A stretch of DNA of 64,000 bases from Rhodanobacteraceae bacterium. Its GTDB lineage: Bacteria > Pseudomonadota > Gammaproteobacteria > Xanthomonadales > Rhodanobacteraceae. A model generated the notes under the pieces. That model was given only the letters and a program-made list of their open reading frames with translations. It was not told the origin of the DNA and did not search any database. This document shows positions 58,601-64,000 of this stretch, in pieces. Every line of letters begins with the position of its first letter. The stretch's first letter is position 1. The DNA lies in assembly GCA_016790075.1 (NCBI GenBank), contig JAEUPP010000006.1, forward strand, positions 1 through 64,000, read 5' to 3'. The translations under genes were made by a program, and so were the position numbers.

Positions 58601-61600
58601 AACGGCACGCTGACCTATACAACCGCAGCCAATGCGAACGGCACGGCGACGATCACGATCGTCGCGCAGGACAACGGCGGCACGGCCAACGGCGGCAACA
58701 ACACGTCAGCACCGCAGTCCTTCGTCATCAATGTCACGGCGGTCAACGATGTGCCCTCGTTCACAGCCGGTACTTCCGCCTCCGCGCTGGAGAGCGCCGG
58801 TGCGCAGACGTTTACCAATTTCCACACCGCGATTTCCGCTGGGCCGGCCGACGAGGCCGGGCAGACGCTGAGCTTTACGACGACGGTCATTTCCACCACG
58901 GGGAGCCTGGCGTTCTCGGCAGCACCGGCGGTGGCGCCAAACGGCACGCTGACCTTTACCGCGCAGAGCGGCACCTTCGGCACGGCGACCGTGCGCTCGG
59001 TGCTCGCTGATAACGGCGGCACGGCCAATGGCGGCGTCGATACTTCCGCGCCGCAGAACTTCACGATCACGGTCAACAACGTCAACGATCCGCCGATCTT
59101 CACCGTCGGCCCGACTCAGACCGCCCTGGAAGATGCCGCCGCGCAAACGGTTGCTGCGTTCCTGACCGGTATCAGCGACGGCGACGACGGTTCGCAGACG
59201 ATTACCTTCACTGTGACCGGCAATACCAACGCGGCACTGTTCAGTGCCGGCCCGGCGATCGCCAGCAACGGCACGCTCACCTATACGCCGGCCCTGAACG
59301 CGAACGGCACGGCAACGATCACGATCGTTGCGCAGGACAACGGTGGCACGGCCAACGGTGGCAACGACACCTCGGCACCGCAGTCCTTCGTTATCAATCT
59401 GACTGCAGTCAATGACGTGCCCACCTATACACCAGGCGCGGACGTTACGGTCACTGAAGATTCCGCGGCCTACAGCGCTGCCTGGGCCAGCGCAATCTCG
59501 CCGGGGCCGGCTGATGAGTCCGCGCAGACACTCACGTTCAATGCCTCTGTCGTCAGTGGCGGTGCGCTGCTCAGCGCAGCACCGACGATCACGCCGGCCG
59601 GTGTTCTGAGCTTTACGCCAGCCGCCAACGCGAGTGGCACCGTAACGGTCAACGTCACCCTGCAGGATAACGGCGGCACGGCGAATGGTGGCGTGGATAC
59701 CACCGCCAACCACGTACTGACGATCACGATCAGCGCCGCAGACGATGCGCCGGTTGCCGTCAATGACGCGGCGACCGTTGCCGAAGACGCCGCGGCTACC
59801 GCCATCAACGTGCTGGCCAACGATACCGATATCGATGGTGGGCCGATCTCTATCGCGTCAGTAACCCAGCCTGCCGATGGCGTCGTCATCATCACCGGCG
59901 GCGGCACGGGCCTGACCTATCAGCCGAATCCGAACTACTGCAACACGCCTCCTGGCACTACGCTCTCCACATTCACCTATACGCTGTCGCCTGCCGGTCC
60001 GACGCCGACGGCAACGGTGGCGGTCAGGGTGACCTGTGTCGATGACAATCCCGTCGCGGTGAACGACAGCGCGTTGGTGACCGAAGACGACCCGGCCACT
60101 GCGGTGCCGGTGCTGGCCAACGACACCGATGTCGATGGCGGGCCGATTTCCATCAACTCGGTGACGCAGCCGGCCAATGGTGTCGTTGTCATCACCGGTG
60201 GCGGCACGGGTCTGACCTATCTGCCGAATCCGAACTACTGCAACAGTCCGCCGGGCACGACGCTCGATACGTTCACCTATACGCTGACACCGGGCGGCAG
60301 CACGGCAATCGTCAGCATGGCCGTGACCTGCGTGGTCGACAATCCGGTTGCAGTCAACGATGCAGCCACCGTACTTGAAGATGCGCCGGCGACGGCGATC
60401 AACGTGCTGGCCAACGATTCCAACCCGGACGCTTCGCCGATCACCATCGGCTCGGTGACGCAGCCGGCCAACGGTACGGTCGTCATTACCGGCGGCGGCA
60501 CGGGCCTGACCTATCAGCCGAACCCGAACTATTGCAACAACCCGCCGGGCAGCACGCTGTCGACGTTCACCTATACGATCTCGCCGGGTGGCAGCGTTGG
60601 CACGGTGACCGTGACCGTGACCTGCGTCGACGATCCGCCGGTTGCGGTGGCCGACAGCGCGACCGTGGTGGAAGACGCCACCGCGACGGCGATTCCGGTG
60701 CTGGCCAACGATACCGACGTTGACGGTGGCCCCATCTCGATCAGTGCGGTGACGCAGCCGGCCAACGGCACCGTCGTCATCACCGGCGGTGGCACCGGCC
60801 TGACCTATCAACCGAACGCGAACTACTGCAACAACCCGCCAGGTACGACGCTGTCCACGTTTACCTACACATTGTCGCCGGGTGGCAGCAGCACCACGGT
60901 CACGGTCACCGTCACCTGCGTGAACGATCCGCCGGTACCGCCGGCTGTGCCGAACATCCCGGTACATACGCATATCGCTATTGGCGTGAACGACGGCACG
61001 ACGGGGGATCTGCTGATCCCGGCTTCCATCGTCGACCCCGACAGCACCAACTTCACCATCGGTACGGCTCCAACGACATCGGTCAATGGCGGTGAGCTGG
61101 CCATCAACACCACGACAGGAGCGTTCACCTACAACCCGCCGGCGGGCTTTACCGGTAACGACACGTTCCAGTACACCGTGTGTGACGACGGCTCACCCAT
61201 AGCCTGCAGCGGACTGGTCACGGTCACGCTGGTGGTCTCCGGTCCGCGCATCTTCTTCGTCGATGACGACGCGGTCGTGGTCGGTACGCGGGACGGCACC
61301 CTGCAGCAGCCGCTGCAGACGCTGACTGCCGGTGCGACCGCTGCAACGACGGCGGGCGACAAGATCTTCGTGTTCCAGGGCAACTACACCACTGGCATTA
61401 CGCTGGCCAATGGTGTGGAGCTCGCCGGCCACGCGCTTGACGCCACGACCGTCAACGACTTCGATACCGAGCTAGGCATTACACCGCCGGCCAACTCGAT
61501 TCCGCGTCCGCTGGTCGACCAGACGCCGCCGGCCATCTCCAATGCGGCGGGCAACGGCATCACGCTGGGCAGCAACAACACGGTGCGTGGTGTGCAGATC

Positions 61601-63775
61601 GGCGCCGTTTCCGGCACCGGCGCGGCAATCAGTGGCAACAACTTCGGCACACTGACCGCGTTCGACGATGTGCGCATCAATACCGGTGGCACGGCGCTGA
61701 ACCTGACCAACGGCACCTTTGCCGCTACCTCGGCATTCAACACGCTGACCTCTACCGGCGGAACCAACAACGTCACGCTGACCACGGTCAACGGCACGGT
61801 CAATCTCGGTACGGGCGCGCTGTCGGGTGCTACCGGCACGGCGTTCAACGTCAGCGGCGGTACTGCCTCCATCACCTACGCCGGCAGCGCGAACAAGACC
61901 AGCGCCGGCCTGCTGATCGATGTGCAGAACAAGGCATCGGGCACCATCACCCTGTCCGGCGCACTGGGCGCAACCAATGGCACCGGTATCAATTTCAACA
62001 ATATGGACGGCATCTTCAGTGCAACCGGCGTGGTCACGCTCAACGGCGGTGACGCCGGCATCGATGTGGCCGGTGGTTCCGCAGGCACGATCGGCTTCAG
62101 CAATACCGCTTCGGCGATTACCAACCCGACGAATGAGGCGGTGACCGTTCTGTTGAGTTCGTCGGCGTTCACCTATGCCGGCACGATCACCAAGAACAAC
62201 AATGCCGTGAACGCGCTGCGTATCGAGAACAATACGGCCGGTACAGTTATCTTCAGCGGTGCGGTAACGGCATCGACATCGACGGGTAACGCGGTGCAAA
62301 TCGCCGCCAATGGCACAGCTACGACCCTGTTCAGCGGCGGTCTTAACCTGACCACCACCACCGGTACGGCCTTCAACGCGACTACTTCAGGCAACGTCGC
62401 GGTCACCGGGACCGGTAACACCGCTACCAGCGGCACGGGACGCGCGCTGAATATCGACACGCATGCCATTACCGCGGCCGGCGTAACTTTTGAGCGCATC
62501 AGTTCCAACGGCGCGCCCAACGGCATTCGCCTGAACAGCACGGGGGCGCTGGGCGGTCTTACCGTCACGGGTACCGGCGCGGCCAACAGCGGTGGCACGA
62601 TCCAGAACTCGACCGGCCCCGGTGTCTCGCTGAACGCCACACGCAGCGTCAGCCTGACCCGTATGCAGATCAGTGCCGGCGCCGACGACGGCATCAACGG
62701 GGCCAGCGTCAACGGCTTTACCTGCAACTTCTGCACGCTGACCAACAACGGCACGACGACCCTGCACGAGGGCATGCAGTTCACTGAACTCAGCGGCACG
62801 TCGGCTGTAACCAACTCAACCTTCACCAACTCGGCCCACAACAGCATCTACGTGCAGAACACGACGGGCACGCTGACCGCGCTGAACATCGACAACAACA
62901 CGTTCAACAGCAACGGCGCGAGCACGGGCAACCACCACGTGCTGATCGAAGGGGTGACCGGGACGCCGGTATTCACGGCCATTACCGTGAACAGCAATCA
63001 GATCCTCAATGCGCGTTCCATGGGCGTGCAGATTGCTGGCAACAACAACACCTCGATGCCCAGCGTGACGGTGCAGGGCAATACCTTCACCAACAATGTG
63101 CTGGCAGTTGATGCCTCGCTGGTACAGGGGTCGGACCTGACCTTCAACATCAACAACAACACGATCAACTCCACCGTCGCTGGCGGCAGCCACGCAATCA
63201 ACTCGAATCACGCCATTCCGAGCACGGGCACGGTCAATGGGCGTATCGACAATGTGCGTATCGGCACCGCCGGCTCGGTCGGTTCGGGCTCGGTCACCGG
63301 CAACGGCATTCGTATCGTTGGCAACGACAACGGCAACAAGCGCTATATCGTGACCAACTCGACCATACGCGAGACTCGCAACGGACGCGGCATCGAGGTC
63401 GTCAATCGAAACGGTACCGGGCGTATGGATGCCACGGTGACTAGCAACTCGGTCAATACCGATGCGCTGCCGGCCAACCTTCCGCTGTCGGGTATCCTGG
63501 TGCAATCCAACTGTGCGACCACCTGCAATGCACTGCGCGCGGATATCGCGACCAATACGGTGGTAGTGCCCAGTGGCGGCTGCGCCTTCGATCTGACCGG
63601 CGTCTGTCTGGCCCTGATCGAAACCAGCACCTCCACCTGCGAGCTGTTCGACCGTGCGCCGACAGGTGCCGCATCGGCCAACGCCGAGCTCGTGGCCAAT
63701 AATCCGGGTAGCACCAGCACGAGTGCGAGTGCGGGCTGTGCGCTGACCACAACAGCGCCGATCGTCCCGCCCTGA
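55691..63775 (+). CDS. Giant exported tandem-repeat protein (cadherin-like/tandem-95 Ig repeats plus beta-helix)
   Basis: 2694 residues from an ATG with AGGGGAAGGG close upstream. A signal peptide ends near SAQ (about 24). An N-terminal domain runs to about 150, followed by two close membrane helices at about 154-175 and 184-203 around GARRARRSAIWR. A short VNDWAGVAPLATDPAGD domain comes next. From about 258 there is one Ig-like unit, then nine repeats of about 111 residues alternating two types, then four tandem-95-type repeats of about 98-100 residues (1353-1750; VLANDTDIDGGPISI pattern). After one more Ig-like unit, Ser/Thr/Asn/Gly-rich sequence forms a predicted beta-helix (about 1853-2694). 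No autotransporter barrel is present. It is probably a surface adhesin or cell-envelope structure. Confidence 0.88.
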   Translation: MRIRKAALAAVALVMGICASTVSAQTYTYSVYVDGDLNSASGCTVPQMTGAETRLDVSVTGGAAPQVTTVTRSTCNGSTFAGSTAIGGGYPVGLNNGVGGADVIELADTIASLQYGSSAGLRLALVAQSSAGSDEVITSTSGGPIVLGLPALPIPFLTFPVLLILVGLIAFFGARRARRSAIWRTLSLFFVATGMVIAANFAADGQVNDWAGVAPLATDPAGDATSGESAIDVTALFGAVEAGRAFLRIDVRDLQNNPPTVNPAVATTLEDQPVTLTLTGTDPEGANITFSVATPPAAGATSNLTSTGPTSATVLYTPNANVNGSDSFTFTGSDGQGSSAPATATITITPVNDAPSFTRGADQAVPENAGAQTVTGWATAISAGPPNEVATQTVSFTTTVVSTTGSLAFAAAPAVAANGTLTYTPQNGTSGIATVSVVATDNGGTANGGVDTSAAQTFVINVNAVNHAPSFTAGANQTVLEDAGPQTVAGWATAINDGDGNTQAVNFQITANTNAALFATAPAISPTGTLTYTTAANANGTANITVVLRDNGGTAFGGVDTSPPQTFTIAVTAVNDAPSFVAGPNQNVFENAGPQTVNAWATAISPGPVDESAQTITFSATVTGTTGTLAFSAAPAVAPNGTLTFAAQNGTIGTATVSLVAVDSGGTTNGGVNTSPAQTFTITVAGINHAPSFTAGANQTSLEDGAAQTVANWATAISDGDGNTQTLNFQITGNTNAALFAAAPAVSPTGTLTYTAAANANGTATITLVLRDNGGTANGGVDTSAPQSFTISVTAVNDAPSFTGGTSASALESAGAQTFANFHTAMSPGPADETGQTLSFTTTVISTTGSLAFSAAPAVAANGTLTFTAQNGTFGTASVRSVLVDNGGTANGGIDTSAPQTFTITVNNVNDPPIFTVGPTQTVLEDAGAQTAAAFLTGISDGDDGSQTITFNVTGNTNAALFSAGPAIASNGTLTYTTAANANGTATITIVAQDNGGTANGGNNTSAPQSFVINVTAVNDVPSFTAGTSASALESAGAQTFTNFHTAISAGPADEAGQTLSFTTTVISTTGSLAFSAAPAVAPNGTLTFTAQSGTFGTATVRSVLADNGGTANGGVDTSAPQNFTITVNNVNDPPIFTVGPTQTALEDAAAQTVAAFLTGISDGDDGSQTITFTVTGNTNAALFSAGPAIASNGTLTYTPALNANGTATITIVAQDNGGTANGGNDTSAPQSFVINLTAVNDVPTYTPGADVTVTEDSAAYSAAWASAISPGPADESAQTLTFNASVVSGGALLSAAPTITPAGVLSFTPAANASGTVTVNVTLQDNGGTANGGVDTTANHVLTITISAADDAPVAVNDAATVAEDAAATAINVLANDTDIDGGPISIASVTQPADGVVIITGGGTGLTYQPNPNYCNTPPGTTLSTFTYTLSPAGPTPTATVAVRVTCVDDNPVAVNDSALVTEDDPATAVPVLANDTDVDGGPISINSVTQPANGVVVITGGGTGLTYLPNPNYCNSPPGTTLDTFTYTLTPGGSTAIVSMAVTCVVDNPVAVNDAATVLEDAPATAINVLANDSNPDASPITIGSVTQPANGTVVITGGGTGLTYQPNPNYCNNPPGSTLSTFTYTISPGGSVGTVTVTVTCVDDPPVAVADSATVVEDATATAIPVLANDTDVDGGPISISAVTQPANGTVVITGGGTGLTYQPNANYCNNPPGTTLSTFTYTLSPGGSSTTVTVTVTCVNDPPVPPAVPNIPVHTHIAIGVNDGTTGDLLIPASIVDPDSTNFTIGTAPTTSVNGGELAINTTTGAFTYNPPAGFTGNDTFQYTVCDDGSPIACSGLVTVTLVVSGPRIFFVDDDAVVVGTRDGTLQQPLQTLTAGATAATTAGDKIFVFQGNYTTGITLANGVELAGHALDATTVNDFDTELGITPPANSIPRPLVDQTPPAISNAAGNGITLGSNNTVRGVQIGAVSGTGAAISGNNFGTLTAFDDVRINTGGTALNLTNGTFAATSAFNTLTSTGGTNNVTLTTVNGTVNLGTGALSGATGTAFNVSGGTASITYAGSANKTSAGLLIDVQNKASGTITLSGALGATNGTGINFNNMDGIFSATGVVTLNGGDAGIDVAGGSAGTIGFSNTASAITNPTNEAVTVLLSSSAFTYAGTITKNNNAVNALRIENNTAGTVIFSGAVTASTSTGNAVQIAANGTATTLFSGGLNLTTTTGTAFNATTSGNVAVTGTGNTATSGTGRALNIDTHAITAAGVTFERISSNGAPNGIRLNSTGALGGLTVTGTGAANSGGTIQNSTGPGVSLNATRSVSLTRMQISAGADDGINGASVNGFTCNFCTLTNNGTTTLHEGMQFTELSGTSAVTNSTFTNSAHNSIYVQNTTGTLTALNIDNNTFNSNGASTGNHHVLIEGVTGTPVFTAITVNSNQILNARSMGVQIAGNNNTSMPSVTVQGNTFTNNVLAVDASLVQGSDLTFNINNNTINSTVAGGSHAINSNHAIPSTGTVNGRIDNVRIGTAGSVGSGSVTGNGIRIVGNDNGNKRYIVTNSTIRETRNGRGIEVVNRNGTGRMDATVTSNSVNTDALPANLPLSGILVQSNCATTCNALRADIATNTVVVPSGGCAFDLTGVCLALIETSTSTCELFDRAPTGAASANAELVANNPGSTSTSASAGCALTTTAPIVPP
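58081..59412 (+). repeat. Two adjacent 666-bp coding repeats
   Basis: Segments 58081-58746 and 58747-59412 are in register over 666 bp (222 codons) with high identity, for example the shared ACGACGACGGTCATTTCCAC stretch. Each holds one type-A and one type-B repeat. This is the most recent duplication in the giant gene. Confidence 0.85.
59749..60940 (+). repeat. Four tandem-95-type coding repeats of 294-300 bp
   Basis: The codon for the conserved Val before N-D-A/S or A-D-S begins at 59759, 60059, 60353 and 60647. Units of 300, 294 and 294 bp encode the VNDAATV-EDA..A-VLANDTD pattern and end in a Cys-containing V-T-C-V segment. Two Cys per unit (PNYCN and VTCV) may form disulfides. Confidence 0.85.
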
Positions 63776-63786
63776 TTGCTCACCTT

Positions 63787-63811
63787 CCGCCCTGATCAAT
63801 GATCAGGGCGG
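63787..63811 (+). terminator. Hairpin after the giant gene
   Basis: A perfect 11-bp stem CCGCCCTGATC / GATCAGGGCGG with an AAT loop begins 11 nt after the stop. The following CACCTTGTTC is only partly T-rich. Confidence 0.65.
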
Positions 63812-63865
63812 CACCTTGTTCAGGGGGAAACGGGGCTCCCCCATCCAGCCCCGAGGAGACACGTG

Positions 63866-64000
63866 ATGGCAGAGCCGTTTCTTTCAGAAATACGCATCAT
63901 GAGCTTCGTATTCGCGCCTCGAGGGTGGGCCCTGTGCAATGGGCAACTCCTGCCCATCAATCAAAATCAGGGACTGTTTTCGCTGTTGGGGACTACGTTC
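63866..64000 (+). CDS. Phage tail collar domain protein (microcystin-dependent-protein type), 5' part
   Basis: Only the first 45 codons are in the window. GAGGAG lies eight nt before the ATG. The N-terminus, beginning MAEPFLSEIRIMSFVFAPRG and continuing WALCNGQLLPINQNQGLFSLLGT, is the standard opening of tail-collar (MdpB-type) proteins. These often occur in sets of two or three outside prophages, with no settled function. No other phage gene is visible in the window. Confidence 0.93.
   Translation, partial: MAEPFLSEIRIMSFVFAPRGWALCNGQLLPINQNQGLFSLLGTTF

Noticed and set aside
56500..63799. Many minus-strand open frames opposite the giant repeat gene
   Set aside because: They repeat with the same period as the coding strand, which shows they are by-products of its repeats and GC bias.
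63866..64000. Prophage at the right end
   Set aside because: Tail-collar proteins of this type are common outside prophages and no other phage gene is present here.
1..64000. CRISPR arrays or transposons
   Set aside because: The only regular repeats are coding repeats in two genes; no transposase, terminal inverted repeats or spacer-repeat pattern was seen.

Overview
This window is a high-GC gammaproteobacterial chromosome segment. It most resembles the Lysobacterales (Xanthomonadales), probably a Rhodanobacteraceae or Dokdonella-like organism. The pointers are ygfB (UPF0149)-pepP and thiS-thiG-trmB synteny, ECF sigma factors paired with kinase or membrane partners, secreted beta-propeller and tandem-95 proteins, a secreted protein ending in an ...IFSNGFQP tail, a DUF6600 protein, and an H-NS-like regulator with the TWSGRG core. 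Placement is by recognition only, without a search. No insertion sequence, CRISPR array, rRNA or replication origin was seen. One tRNA gene (Gly, CCC) is present.

Layout. 1-5.3 kb: end of a DUF1028 protein, YceI, a RutE-type nitroreductase, an ELM1-family protein, and a translationally coupled pair of a transporter and a Tat-exported SDR. 5.5-14.2 kb: pepQ, an ECF sigma/Ser-Thr kinase pair, ygfB-pepP, and a second ECF sigma with a small membrane partner. 14.3-29.6 kb: a secreted beta-propeller/PKD protein, ETF-ubiquinone oxidoreductase, a GntR/amidase/CoA-transferase/AlkB group, a DMT exporter, a ThrE-type exporter, an H-NS-like protein and proS. 29.8-30.5 kb: two DUF4124 proteins.

30.8-37.7 kb is the most striking block: a nine-gene chain, nearly all joined by 1-8 nt overlaps. 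It runs pssA, a GAF-SpoIIE phosphatase-HATPase protein, a STAS protein, an MlaE-like permease, an MlaF-like ATPase, an MCE (MlaD-like) protein, a PqiC/DUF330-type lipoprotein, a HolD-like protein and rimI. It joins phospholipid synthesis, a complete partner-switching phospho-relay and an envelope lipid transporter. The STAS protein sits where MlaB sits in the classical Mla operon, so the relay may act on the transporter rather than on a sigma factor. That is inference.

37.8-45 kb: a Rieske protein, an SLC13/TrkA-C transporter, trmB, thiG, thiS and a DUF6600 protein with a 78-bp repeat. 45-47 kb: tRNA-Gly(CCC) followed by about 490 nt without a gene (10-G tract, inverted repeats) and a membrane-anchored TIR protein. 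47-55.4 kb: TerC, RimK, a small secreted protein, BlaI/BlaR1-like regulator and peptidase with a TonB-type C-terminus, an OmpR-type two-component system, and ilvE. 55.7-63.8 kb: one 2694-residue exported repeat protein ending in a predicted beta-helix. The window ends inside a phage tail-collar-type gene.

Coordinates of starts were chosen from Shine-Dalgarno signals, overlaps and recognised family N-termini. Where the longest open frame was clearly too long, the shorter start is given and explained.
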